From Pseudorasbora parva (lineage: Eukaryota; Chordata; Actinopteri; Cypriniformes; Gobionidae), in the NCBI RefSeq assembly GCF_024679245.1, contig NC_090178.1, positions 2,946,853 through 3,010,852 on the forward strand: DNA of 64,000 nt. Direction: 5' to 3'. Below, piece after piece: positions 21,564-32,034 of the stretch; the first letter of the stretch is position 1, and every line of letters begins with the position of its first letter. The position numbers and the translations under genes were made by a program. A model generated the notes under the pieces. It ran no database searches. It saw only the letters and a program-made list of their open reading frames with translations, and was not told where the DNA came from.

Positions 21564-21960
21564 ACACACATTATTCCTGGATAACTCTTGATTCTCTATA
21601 CGCTGGTGTTGTTCAGATTATATGCACTTGTGAGCTGATTGCCAACAAAACACACATCTGATGCAGTTTCACTCCGCCTGCGGTTTCCACTCATGACCAG
21701 GAACACACACACACACACACATACAGATCTCTGGAAACACAACCTGCATCCACTGTTCCCTTAACGCTGGTTATTTGGGAAGCTGAACAAGGTGATCTTT
21801 CCCTCACACCAGAAACACACATTGTTGATCTCGTGCCTAAACACTGACGGCTCCCGTAACCTGAACCAAGCTCAATGATTGACGCGTTCTTGCTCTGGTT
21901 GGTGTGTGTGTGTGTGTGTGTGTGTGTTATATCCGGGGAAGTGCACATACAAGGAAACCC
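21340..21960. repeat. Dispersed repeat with CA and TG runs
   Basis: Begins near AAAGGGTCCATAACACAC and includes (CA)n at 21532-21561 and 21703-21720 and (TG)n at 21901-21927. CCGCCTGCGGTTTCCACTC looks like part of a fish MITE; the far end is unresolved. No gene. Confidence 0.4.
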
Positions 21961-22159
21961 CTTCCTTTATGACGTCATACAGGGCCATAATAAAAAAAAT
22001 ACTTTATGAAACTTGTTTGAATCCTGAAGGAGTGTATTTGGCACAGAAATACTCCATCATACTGTACGTCCAACATGTGTTTTGAAACTTCATGTTTATG
22101 GTCTATGTTTAGCATGAGAATCAACTCTTTAACAGTGTAAATAATCCATTGGCAGAATG

Positions 22160-22602
22160 CATGAAATCACATTAAACTGATCACCTTTCTATCAGAACCA
22201 GCATTAACTTCTGGAGCAGTTTGAGCTCCAGTAGCTCGTCTGTTTGATCGGACCCCACGGGCCAGCCTTCGCTCCCCACGTGCATCAATGAGCCTTGGCC
22301 GCCCATGACCCTGTGGCCGGTTCTCCACTGGTCCTTCCTTGGAGCACTTTTGATAGATACTGACCACTGCAGACCGGGAACAGCCCACAAGAGCTGCAGT
22401 TTTGGAGATGCTCTGACCCAGTCGTCTAGCCGTCACAATCTGGCCCTTGTCAAACTCACTCAAATCCTTACGCTTGCCCATTTTTCCTGCTTCTAACACA
22501 TCAACTCTGAGGACAAAATGTTCACTTGCTGCCTAATATATCCCACATACTAACAGGAGATGAAGAGATAATCAGTGATATTCATAATGTTATGCCTGAT
22601 GT
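22160..22602 (-). pseudogene. Tc1-like transposase N-terminal fragment
   Basis: Minus strand 22190-22481 encodes the same helix-turn-helix region as the copy at 12940-13223 ([45 protein letters not shown]), nearly identical at DNA level. The middle and C-terminal parts are missing. After the start codon the flank continues to GAAGAGATAATCAGTG and ATAATGTTATGCCTGAT, which looks like the 3' terminal sequence of the transposon with an internal loss. It cannot encode an active enzyme. Confidence 0.88.
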
Positions 22603-23442
22603 ATAGTATCCTGTCTACTTTTTCTAATTTGTGTCTGTTTTATTCTTGTATTTATTCTTTTATTAGGAATCTGTTTAATAAAATTCACCTCTGGAAGGAT
22701 TGAATTAGCTTAACCCAAATCTAAACCAGGGAATGACCAGTTTGGACCATCAAAAGTTGCTTCTAGCTGTTTTTCCCCCCCCACAGATCCTCCTTTCATC
22801 TCTCAGTTTGTTCCGGTTCTTCCTCCTCATCCCCTCTCCTGCTCTCTTGTCTTCTCCTCTGGACGTTTTTGGGTCTGTTTGTTTTTGGAGAGTGAGAAAT
22901 GGCTACATGAAGGTTTTCTTTCATCTGCACTTTTCCTCCCTCTCCTCCGTGATTTGTGGGATTGGCAGGGGAGGAGTAGAGCTGTGCCCTGTTTGATATC
23001 GCCTTTCTCTTTCTTTTTTCCCACAGGTTTATCCCTCAGGGCCGCTGCTGATGCGAGCAACTGTCTCCACAGTGACAGACGCCAAAGATAAAGCAAGGCA
23101 GCTTTTCTGAAGCCATCAAAGGTTGGCAGCCGCCTCGATACTATGATTCCTCCCAACACGCGCACATCAACACACACGTGACAGAATCCCAGTCTGATCT
23201 TCTTGCGCCTTGTTTTGCTCTTGGTCTCTTGAAGACTAACATAAGTCTGCACAATGAGCAACACATGCCTACTCTATGGATGAAACAAATGTTATCATTA
23301 TTTACTCGCTCTAATGTCTTTCTTTCTTCATTGGAACGAAAATAGGACCTTCAGAAGAATATTCACACTGCTTTTTTTCTCCATCAACCCACAAAAAGGA
23401 CAAAAACTCCCCAAAAAAATAACAATACAAGTCGACTGCAAC
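22603..23442. other. Intron DNA without recognised gene
   Basis: A pyrimidine-rich stretch ends in a CCCACAG acceptor-like site at about 23026 on the plus strand. The following frame stops within about 25 codons and resembles no known protein. The minus frame 22827-23264 is basic low-complexity. I do not call an exon. Confidence 0.4.
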
Positions 23443-24212
23443 TAGGGTTGGGTACTGAAACCGAGTGCCAGAATGGCACCAGTACCTATATAACCAGTAT
23501 GTAACCTGACCGAATCAGAACGCAGATTTCGGTGACACTTAAATTCAAACATGCGTTTGCACTTTAGCCAAGCCAGAGACTATTCAACGTTTTCAACTAC
23601 ATAATGTTTATTTTAGGCTCCAGACATTTAAATACACATATGAACAAGCAACATACACACACACTGATGTCTGTGGAAACCACAATTTACAATCCTTTCA
23701 GTTATAATTTGACTATGTGCCTTATTTATATCAGATACACAGTATAAAGTAACTATATTGTTTAATCTATTCTTCTCTCAGTTCAGTGGTCACTTTCTTT
23801 CACGTATTTCGTGAGGCTACGATGAAGTTACCTGATGTAAATCTGACAGATCCGATTCTTTGTGGCACAAACTAACATGGCAGCCTGTCGCAATAATCAA
23901 TATATCGCACAATATATGTACATGACCTCAGTCATTTTTTGTAATGGAATATATCGGCCATTATGTTTACATGATAATGAATGTCACCAACATTTTACTC
24001 AATTGTGCTGTTGTCTTGTATGTTTTGCGTGACGAGGTGAAAGTCGTTCTTCACACATAGAGCGGTTATCCACAGGTGAAAAAACGCACCATTTGAGGCG
24101 TTACAGTGTTTTCCTGTCAACTACTGACAGTTTGGAAGAATAAGCCCAAATGGACTCGATCTCAAAGCCGCGATCCCCTGTTCTGGTGCACATATAAAGG
24201 CCAACCCAGAAT
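23443..24212. mobile_element. Degraded hAT-like element
   Basis: The left end TAGGGTTGGGTACTGAAACC with GTGCCAGAATGGCACC is like the terminus of a common fish hAT family. The right end is tentatively the stretch to GGCCAACCC. No target duplication was resolved. Confidence 0.45.
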
Positions 24213-24329
24213 GACGAGTCTTAAAGCCGCTTCACAAGGGAAAATGTTTATTTACTATTTATAAAAAAATTTATTAGGATAATATATTTTTTTACCCTTA
24301 AATTCCATGATCTAAAGCAGGGGTCTTCA

Positions 24330-24760
24330 ACGTTTTCATGAGTCAGTGAATCGATTCATGATTTGGATCGCCAATGTCACGTGATTTCAGCAGTTTGACA
24401 TGTGATCCGAATCATGAATTGATTCACTGATTCATAACGTTCAAAACTTTGTTTTGAAATCGGCCCATCACTATATAAGTCGATATTTAGTTTTTTGCGG
24501 ACAAAAACTATTCTTGTGTCTTCATCAATGATTGTAGAGCCGCTGTAGTGAGATGGGCTTTGTAAAGACGTCTTTAGTGCCTTTATGGGTCTTGAGAGAG
24601 GAAATGACATTGGTGTCAATGAAGGCCTTTCTGAGCCATCGGATTTCAACACTAATATCTTCATCTGTGTGTGAAGATGAACGGAGGTCTGACGGCTGTC
24701 CAACGACATTAGGGTGAGAAATTAATGACATCATTTTCATTTTGACCAGGGAGCATTAAA
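24330..24760 (-). mobile_element. MITE family V, copy 1 (partial)
   Basis: The stretch with GAAGATGAACGGAGGTCTGA and ACGACATTAGGGTGAG matches, in reverse, the start of the element at 25723. At 24345-24450 there is an imperfect palindrome (GAATCGATTCATGATTTGGA against ATCCGAATCATGAATTGATT) shared with 26065-26160. Confidence 0.65.
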
Positions 24761-24884
24761 ACAAAAAAACAAACCTAAGATATTAAAGGTTGGCAATAAA
24801 CAAGCGCGAAAATCGTCCCGGAGTGAACAGGCCCTCGTTTAAAAATTTGGGATAAATACGTTTTTTTTTAAATATATATATGAA

Positions 24885-25141
24885 GACATTTTGATCGAAA
24901 GGGACAGTTAAGACATTATAATGTTACAAAGACTTCATCAGATCCTCATCTGAGAATGATTAGTGAAGGATCATGTGACACTGAAGACTGGAGTAATGAT
25001 GATAAACTCAGCTTTGATCACAGGAATAAATTACACTTTACTATATATTCACATAGAAAACAGATGATTCACACTGGAATAATATTTTACAATTTCACTG
25101 TATTTTTGATCAAATAAATGCAGTCTTTGTGAGCACAAAGG
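24885..25141 (-). mobile_element. Family R copy H
   Basis: Reverse orientation, with GGATCATGTGACACTGAAG, TTGATCACAGGAATAAATTA and CAAATAAATGCAGTCTTTGT. Only the right end is trimmed. Confidence 0.75.
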
Positions 25142-25722
25142 GTAAATATCTGCCTAAATTGTTGTTTATTATTTATTGTCAACGTTTTTTAATGTATAGT
25201 GTTTTATTGTATTTACCTCAACAATTCTGAGTTTTAATTTAAGTTTGTCTACATCACAATGAATCTTTATGATTAAATTAAAACACATTTTTAAGCAATT
25301 TTAATGAATATATAAATATTTCTATAAAAGTACATGATAATTTATTTGACATTTGCGTCAACTATTAGTGTCTATATTCCTTCAAACGTATCATTTTGTG
25401 TTCAACTGATGGCATTATATGGCTTGAAACAAAAGGTGGTTGAGTAAATAACCGTGTCAACTGTTCCTTTAAGATGAGCGATGGAGTGTGTATATGACTT
25501 CAATAATGAGTTTTTGCGTGAACATTCCTGCTTTTCAGTGCATGACACATTAAGATGAGAAATGTGCCAAGAGTTGATCCTGACGGGCGCTGAACTGTGT
25601 AATGTTACAGTACGGCTTACGGATCCAGCGCCGCTTCAACTGGAGCATTACATAAAGGAAGAGGAGCCAAAAGATCAACGGTAATGGAGAGGGGTTTTCC
25701 CTCTTAGAGTTTGCATTAAACC
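25142..25722. other. Intron DNA, nothing recognised
   Basis: AT-rich to balanced sequence without simple repeats or exon-like frames. Confidence 0.4.
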
Positions 25723-26890
25723 TTAAAGGGTTAATTCATCCAAAAATGAAATTGATGCCATTAACTCCTCCCCCTAATGTCGTTCCACACCTTTCATCCG
25801 TTCATCTTCACACACAGTTTAAGATATTTTATATTTAGTCCGAGAGCGTATGCAAGTGTATGCACACTATACTGTCCATGTCCAGAAAGGGAATAAAAAC
25901 ATCATCACAGTAGTCCATATGAGACATCAGTGGGTTAATTAGAGTCTCTTGAAGCATCCGAAATACATTTGGGTCCAAAAATAACAAAAACTACGACTTT
26001 ATTCAGCATTGTCTTCTCTTCCGGGTTTGTTTTCAATCCTCAAATAAAGATTCAAACGGTTATGAATCAGCGGATTGATTCATGATTCGGATCACCATTG
26101 TCACGTGCTTTCAGTAGTTTGACACGCGATCCGAATCATGAATCAATACGCTGATTCATAAGGCCGGGGACACACTGCAAGCGTGTCGTGAGCGTCTCGG
26201 CTGCGTGGCGTGTCGGTTTTTATTTCGGCTCCCATGTTAACCGGTTAGCGCTTGCATACTGCCTGCGTAAGCTGCGCGGCTCACGCGCGGTCCGAGCCGC
26301 GCGGAAAACGCGTGCATGCTTCAAATAGAAGAGTCGCCTATTTTTCACGCGACACGCGAGCGTGTTGGAAGCGTTTCTAGGCAAAACAGCATAGGAAATG
26401 GAGTTTATATGCCATTTTGACACAAATACATATTAATAAATGACATTTTCATGTGTGAAAGTCTTTAGGTTAACATAAATGCAGATATAGGCCTACTTGT
26501 AATAACAAAAAACAACATAATTATCGTTTTGAAATATTAAACCTGTCAATACAGAACGAAATATTCTGTAGCCTATTTTGCCGTCAATGCCATATATATG
26601 TATGGTCAATAGGCTACTGCCGACGTTGTCTTTGCTGTATCAATAGGCAATATATTTATATTTAACATGAAGTATAGGGCTTCCCAGCAGCAGCAGCGCT
26701 GCGTCAGACACGCTTCTGGTGTGCAAAGGCAGAGAAAATGCCAGGCAGCCGCCCCGCGGCTGACACGCAGCAGAAACGCCACGCTTGCAGTGTGTCTCCG
26801 GCCTAAGCGTTTGAATCTTTATTTGAGGTTTGAAAACACATGCGGAAGAGAAGACAATGCTGAAAAAAAGGGGCTTCAAAAAAGAGGCGC
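25723..26890 (+). mobile_element. MITE family V, copy 2, split by another MITE
   Basis: Begins TTAAAGGGTTAATTCATCC, then CTAATGTCGTTCCACACC, and includes ACGACTTTATTCAGCATTG. An internal palindrome with CACGTG-like cores is at 26065-26160. The element is interrupted at 26162-26803 and resumes with GCGTTTGAATCTTTATTTG. The right terminus is unclear. Confidence 0.65.
26162..26803. mobile_element. PIF/Harbinger-like MITE with TAA duplication
   Basis: Inverted ends are GGCCGGGGACACACTGCAAG and CTTGCAGTGTGTCTCCGGCC. TAA flanks both sides (26159-26161 and 26804-26806), the 3-bp target typical of PIF/Harbinger. The surrounding family V palindrome is continuous once the 642 bp is removed. The interior is unusually CpG-rich (GCGCGG, CACGCG words) compared with the AT-rich intron. 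Confidence 0.85.
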
Positions 26891-27035
26891 TATTTAAAAG
26901 TGTGTAACTCAGGCCCTGTGTGCTCTAGCACCCTGCAGACAGTTTCGGCTGTTTCCACTAGATAAATATAAAATATGTTTTGTCTGTATCATGTTGTATG
27001 TAAGGTTTATACAAATGGGTCTGAAGGGAGGAATA

Positions 27036-27110
27036 TTACTAGAGCCCGACCGGTTTATTGGTCTGCTGATTTTATCGGCTGATATGAACGCGCGCCCAAG
27101 TTTCTCACAG
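27036..27110. mobile_element. hAT terminal fragment
   Basis: GAGCCCGACCGGTTTATTGG and ATTTTATCGGCTGATAT resemble the start of a fish hAT element with CCGATAT repeats. It is truncated. Confidence 0.35.
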
Positions 27111-27255
27111 CGTGCAAACATTCACACAAAACTGTCGAGTATCATCATAAACATAGTCAGTTATCATCTTAAGTGACCATAAACATGAAATTGGCCAGCG
27201 TTTTTGGTCATTATTACAAGTTTCATGGCCCACAGAGTATCTTGTTTAATCCATA

Positions 27256-27542
27256 AGTGAGTGTGAGTGAGTGAGTGAGTGAGTGAGTGAGTGAGTGTGA
27301 GTGAGTGAGTGGGTGTGTGAGTGGGTGTGTGTGTGTGTAAGCGAGTGACTGGGTGTGTGTGTGTGTGTGTGTGTGTGTGAGGGAGCGTGCGAGTGAGTGA
27401 GTGAGTGAGTGAGTGAGTGTGTGAGTGAGTGTGTGAGTGAGTGAGTGTGTGTGTAAGCGAGTGACTGGGTGGGTGTGTGTGTGTGTGTGTGAGGGAGCGT
27501 GCGAGTGACTGAGTGAGTGAGGGAGCGTGCGAGCGAGCGAGT

Positions 27543-27589
<47 letters not shown>

Positions 27590-27590
27590 C
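27256..27590. repeat. Compound (GTGA)n / (GT)n microsatellite
   Basis: Alternating GTGAGTGA and GTGTGT blocks, with a longer segment (GTAAGCGAGTGACTGGGTG) present twice at about 27338 and 27453. Frames through it encode Thr/His or Val/Ser runs and are not genes. Confidence 0.95.
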
Positions 27591-28247
27591 CTGGTGTCTC
27601 CTGCTCAGTGCCCTTTATGCAGCCACCGCAGCCGGGCTGGTCTGGACTCTGTGTGTTGGCGGTCCAGCAGCGCTCCAGGCAGGGGGTGGATGTGACTTTG
27701 ACTTGTTTTTCCTGAGGATTATCGAACCGTTCTTCAACATTCACCAACTCTGTGTGACAGACTGTGTTGGTCTCGAGCAGAGAGACTTGGGGCTAACTAT
27801 GAAGTTTAGTTCAGGGAGCAGCTTATACTGACCACTGTGTGATTGACATACACAACAACCAATCGCAGGTTTTGACATTTAATAGAGTGGAAATTGGTTG
27901 CAAAGAGGACAGACTTGCTCAGAAACTAACGTTCAAAAGTTTGGGGTCAGTAAGAATTTTTTTATTAAGTTTCTTCTGCTCACCTAGGCTGCATTTATCT
28001 GATCAAAAACACAGTAAAATGTTTTTAAATATTTTTACAATTTAAAAATCAGCTTTTTTTCTGTGACAATATATAGTAATATATAATAAGTGTAATTTAT
28101 TCCTGTGATCAAAGCTGAATTTATCATCATTACTCCAGTCTTCAGTGTCACATGATCCTTCACTAATCATTCTAATATGAGGATTATCAATGCTACATAC
28201 ACTATACTGCCAAAAGATTATGGCATCCTATTGTTAATCCTGTGGGT

Positions 28248-28613
28248 TTAATATGGAGTCGGTCCACCCTTTGCAGCTCTAACAGCTCCAGCTCTTCTGG
28301 GAAGGCTTTCCTCAAGGTTTAGGAGTGTGTTTATGGGGATTTTTGCCCATTCTTCTAGAAGCTCATTTGTGAGGTCAGGCACTGATGTTGGACGAGAAGG
28401 CCTGGCTCTCAGTCTCCGCTCTAATTCATCCCAAAGCTGTTCTATCGGGTTGAGCTCAGGACTCTGTGCAGGCCAGTCCAGTTCCTCCACACCAAACTCC
28501 TCATCCATGTCTTTATGGACCGACGCTTTGTGCACTGGAGCGCAGTCATGTTGGGACAGGAAGGGGCCGTCCACAAACTGATCCCACAAAGTTGGGAGCA
28601 TGAAATTATCCAA
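28248..28613 (-). pseudogene. Tc1 transposase, C-terminal DDE part
   Basis: A 121-codon open stretch contains FLSQHDCAPVHKAS, carrying the second catalytic Asp, and QSPELNPIEQLWDELERR, carrying the catalytic Glu. There are 34 residues between them, the spacing of Tc1 enzymes (DD34E). The N-terminal DNA-binding part and first Asp lie to the right in disrupted form, so the gene is inactive. Tc1 transposases act on TA target sites in the nucleus. Confidence 0.88.
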
Positions 28614-28867
28614 AATGTATTGGTATGCTGAAGCATTAAGAGTTTATTTTACTGGAACTAAGGGGTCAAGCTCAACCCCAGAAAAAAGGCCACCCTATAA
28701 TCCCCCCACCACCAAACTTTACACTTGGCACAATGCAGTCAGGCAAGTCCTGTTCTCCTGGCAACCGCCAAACCCAGACTCGTCCATGGGATTGTCAGAT
28801 AGAGAAGCGTGATTGGTCGCTCAGAGAACACGTCTCACTGCTCTAGAGTCCAGTGACGGCTGCTTTT

Positions 28868-29005
28868 TAGCAACGCCAAGGTCATGGGTTTGATTCCCAG
28901 GGAAAGCAAGAATTGACAAAGATGTAAAATGTGTACCTTGAATGCAATGTAAGTCGCTTTGGATAAAAGCGTCTGCCAAATGCATAAATGTAAATGTAAA
29001 TGTAA
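28868..29005 (+). mobile_element. tRNA-derived SINE, DANA/HE1-like 3' end
   Basis: A box B-like GGTTTGATTCCC at 28887-28898 is followed by the conserved tail TGTAAGTCGCTTTGGATAAA, AGCGTCTGCCAAATGC and repeated AAATGT units. The box A part is missing or very diverged. It lies inside the Tc1-like element, giving a three-level nest: SINE in Tc1 in family R. Confidence 0.8.
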
Positions 29006-29665
29006 GGCTTGGATGAGCTGCTCGGCCACGGAAACCCATTCCATGAAGCTCTCTGCGCTGTTCTTGAGCTCATCTGAAGGCCACAGAAGTCTGGAGGTCT
29101 AGAGCTGTTGACTCTGCAGAAAGTTGGAGACTTCTGCGCACTGTGACCCTCAGCATGCGCTGACCCCGCTCTGTGATTTTATCCATCACTTCGTGGCTGA
29201 GTTGCTGTTGTTTCCAATCACTTCCACTTTGTTCTAATCCCACTAACAGTTGAGCGTGGAATATTTAGTAGTGAGGAAATGTCAGGAATGGACTTATTGC
29301 ACAGGTGTCAACCTATCACGGCACCACGCTTGAGTTCACTGAGCTCCTGAGAGCGACCCATTCTTTCACTAATGTGTGTAGAAGCGTCTGCAGGCTGAGA
29401 GCTTGATTTATACACCTGTGGCCATGAAGAGATTGAACACCTGAACTCAGTGATCTGGAGGGGCGGCCCAATACTTTTGGCAATACTGCAGTTTCCAGTA
29501 TATTTAGTGGAAACCGCAAAAAAAATGTCAGGATTCTTTGATGATTCAAAAGATCAACAGTTCAGCATTTATTAGATTTTTTTTTTTGTAACATTATAAA
29601 AGTCTGTGCTTTCACTTAATTTAATACATCCTAAAAAACTAATCTTATTGACCCCAAACTTTTAA

Positions 29666-30102
29666 TGGTAATCTGTGTGTTTGTCCAAATCTTGTATACA
29701 ATTTTGCTTGCAGATGTTAAGTTCAATTTTTGCTGTACCTCAAAACTCCTTTTCCGATGCTACTAACCTGGTACATTTTGAAAAATCTGGTAATTAAATC
29801 TTCCTCAAAAGTGTTTATTCCATGAAGCCAGTCTCTTGTAGACACATCTTCTGTCCAGGTGGACTGAACGTGTCTTTACTCCTGGATGAAGGAGCAGATT
29901 GGACCTGGAGATTTTGTGTGTCATCTGGCGGTCGACTGTGGGCCGGCGTGGGAAATGAAGATAGTGGTGCAGAAATGATTCGCAGCAGTTGAGGGAAAAC
30001 AGATTATTCTTGCATATAGTCTCAGCCTGAACTTCTGATTCGTAAGGCATGCAAAATGGGAAGTATATCAAAATAAATAAATGTATATCAAAAATAGCTG
30101 AA
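29666..30102. other. Intron DNA, nothing recognised
   Basis: No exon or repeat could be supported. The minus frame 29805-30230 has no domain. Confidence 0.4.
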
Positions 30103-30245
30103 CATTTGATCTTTCTATTCAGCAAAGAATCCTGAAAAAAATTGCAGTTTCCACTAAAAATACACGATATTGCCAAAAGTATTGGGAGACCCCTACAAAT
30201 CATTGAATTCTGGTGATTCGAAGTCTTCATCTGATTGGTTGAATT
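30103..30245. mobile_element. Family R fragment joined to a Tc1 terminus
   Basis: Family R in reverse (CAAAGAATCCTGAAAAAAAT, GCAGTTTCCACTAAAAA) is joined at about 30165 to TACACGATATTGCCAAAAGT and ATTGGGAGACCCCTAC, the end of the same Tc1 family as 28198-29490. Only about 75 bp of the transposon remains. Confidence 0.65.
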
Positions 30246-31091
30246 ATTCTGGATTTCCGAATTGTGTGTGTCGCGTTATTTAACGGTCCATCTGGAATCA
30301 AAGCTGTTGTGAAGCCAAACCCCCTCATGGAACAGGAAAGCCGTAGTTTTTACAACTAAATTAACACTTAATTTGCACCATTGTTGCAGTAAATTTGCAA
30401 TGTTCTTGAATGAATGATTTATTGGTTGCACACCGTTCTATTATTGTAGGCACATTGACATTACATTTTCACTCCCCTAAACAATGGCGCTGACCAAAAC
30501 AAACTGTGATTGGTTGTTTTACATGTCAGTCAGACGGCCCCTGGGCGGTCCGAGGCCAATGAAAGCTACTATTAGTGCCCGCCCGCTTTTTCAGCATGTA
30601 TTTTTTTCTATTAATGTCTTCCATGGAGATTTCAAAGAAAGTCTTTGTTAAAGCGTTGTAAGCAGTGAATTAAACCAACCAGCTACGATGCGAATCACAG
30701 CATCACAAACTTTGATTTGAAGCAAAAAATATTTGAAAATCCAATAATGCAAGACTAAAAAAAAAAACGAAAGAACTGCAATCCCATGATGCATTGCAAA
30801 CAGCATAAATTAGAGAAACAAAACTACTCATTTAAAACAACATATTTTAAGTTTGCAACAAAATATGCATATATATGCAAGTATTTTGCGAGCGTACGTC
30901 TTTTAGAGTGGAAGTGTGTGGAGCTAAAGAGCTCTTGTTTTGACTTGAATTTTCTGTACAGCATCATGGGTAATGCAGTTTTTCACACATGACTATTTTT
31001 CACAATAGTGTGTCTATTCACACCTTGTTTCATATTCGCACTTGCTCCACCTAACAATGCCTGGCTGTGCCAAATAAGATCTTAAACGGTC
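30246..31091. other. Intron DNA, nothing recognised
   Basis: No exon was found. Short GC-richer patches (about 30530-30590) and AT-rich stretches alternate. Confidence 0.35.
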
Positions 31092-31200
31092 ATAATTCAA
31101 CGTCCTCAGTGGCGCAATCACTAAAGCGTATACCTAATGGATTATTGTTTTAATGAGATTAACACAGGGTTCGAATCCGCCTCTTGCAGAGCTTGCTCTT
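31092..31200 (+). mobile_element. tRNA-derived SINE head
   Basis: A box A-like CAGTGGCGCAATCACTAAAG and a perfect box B GGTTCGAATCC mark an RNA polymerase III promoter of tRNA origin. The spacing between boxes is too large for a tRNA gene and there is no acceptor stem pairing, so it is a SINE head rather than a tRNA. Confidence 0.65.
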
Positions 31201-31773
31201 CTTTTTTTTCTCATCACAAATCACATCGGACAGGCATTTATTTTCCCAAAAAATTATAAAAAAAATGTTCTAAATGTGAAAATAAAGTACCTAACAAAAT
31301 GTTTAATAATAATAAAAGCATTTATTGGTAGGGTTAGGGGTCGCTATAGGGAGGGCTTTTATTGTCCCTTTAAGGCGGCATTCATTTAATAATTTAAATA
31401 AATATAATTATTCACACTCTTATTATTACATCCTGTTAATGTACAACAACACTGAGGTGCAAATAGTATGTCTCTCTCAAGATGAAGTATAAATTGCATG
31501 TAATTATTATTTATTTTGCAAACAACTGCAACTTTGATATGGTGTGAATAGAATATATCACTAGTTTCACTTAGTAAATAGAATCTACAGCTATTTTCAC
31601 TTAGTCTAAATACCAGCTAAGGATGCTTTTGGTGCAAGAAGTCGAGTAACATTATAGAGGATTTGAGGCAAAAAAATATAAAAAGCCGGATATGACCCTT
31701 GTAATAAATGCCAGCTGCACCTGTGGAGTTCAGAGCAGCGGTCATTTTTTCAGTATGTGTTTTGTGACCCCAC
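31201..31773. other. Intron next to raftlin exon A
   Basis: AT-rich. No repeat was assigned, apart from a short phrase (GGGTTAGGGGTC) resembling MITE interiors. Confidence 0.4.
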
Positions 31774-31948
31774 CTGTCAGAGACTTTGATGAGCACGGCC
31801 CGGTAAAGCTGGCTTTGGACACTGGGCTCGGGCCCGCAGGGATGGATGAATGGATGCACGGCTGTCAGGATGAAGCCCTGCTGGTAGAGATCCTGCAGCT
31901 GAGACGGCAGCTCCCTCACCGAGGACACACACAGCGTGGACGTCCCAT
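31774..31948 (-). CDS. rftn1: Raftlin internal exon A (partial gene)
   Basis: On the minus strand an acceptor (CCGACAG, AG at 31950-31949) opens a 175-bp exon closed by donor GTGGGG at 31773. It reads two codon bases, then GTSTLCVSSVRELPSQLQDL, YQQGFILTAVHPFIHP and QLYRAVLIKVSD, and ends with two codon bases that join the first base of exon B to make Ser. The LYQQGF-L-A-HPF and (F/Y)RA-LIK motifs are those I know from raftlin-1; raftlin-2 is less similar here. Raftlin is anchored to membrane rafts by N-terminal myristate/palmitate. The acylated first exon lies upstream (higher coordinates) and was not found, so the upstream intron probably exceeds 32 kb or leaves the window. A 31-bp minisatellite starts about 147 bp before the acceptor. 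Confidence 0.92.
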
Positions 31949-32034
31949 CTGTCGGAGGACACACACACACGGGTGAGAAGAACAGCGCACACCAACACAC
32001 ACACTGTAGCGCGCTAATAATACCAACTTATTTC

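Larger units (their letters stand above)
28198..29490 (-). mobile_element. Tc1-like transposon (nested)
   Basis: The left end has TATACTGCCAAAAG and the right end CTTTTGGCAATACTG, the inverted termini. The transposase is on the minus strand; its 3' part is an open frame (28248-28613), and recognisable further coding remnants extend to about 29350 in broken form. A SINE interrupts it at about 28868-29005. It is inserted in family R copy I. Confidence 0.85.
27925..29665 (+). mobile_element. Family R copy I with both inverted ends, split by Tc1
   Basis: The left end has TTCAAAAGTTTGGGGTCAGT (27929 on) and the right end CTTATTGACCCCAAACTTTT (to about 29662), showing that the family has inverted termini. 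The left part runs to about 28197 and the right part resumes at about 29491 with TTTAGTGGAAACC and GTCAGGATTCTTTGATGA. Between them is the Tc1-like element. Confidence 0.8.

Noticed and set aside
22980..23110. Possible plus-strand exon after a strong CCCACAG acceptor-like site
   Set aside because: The frame ends after about 25 codons, no protein similarity was recognised, and the local gene is on the other strand.
27223..27747. Thr/His-rich minus frame
   Set aside because: It is a translation of (GT)n/(GTGA)n microsatellite.
31092..31200. tRNA gene
   Set aside because: A perfect box B is present, but box A spacing and the missing acceptor stem fit a SINE head.
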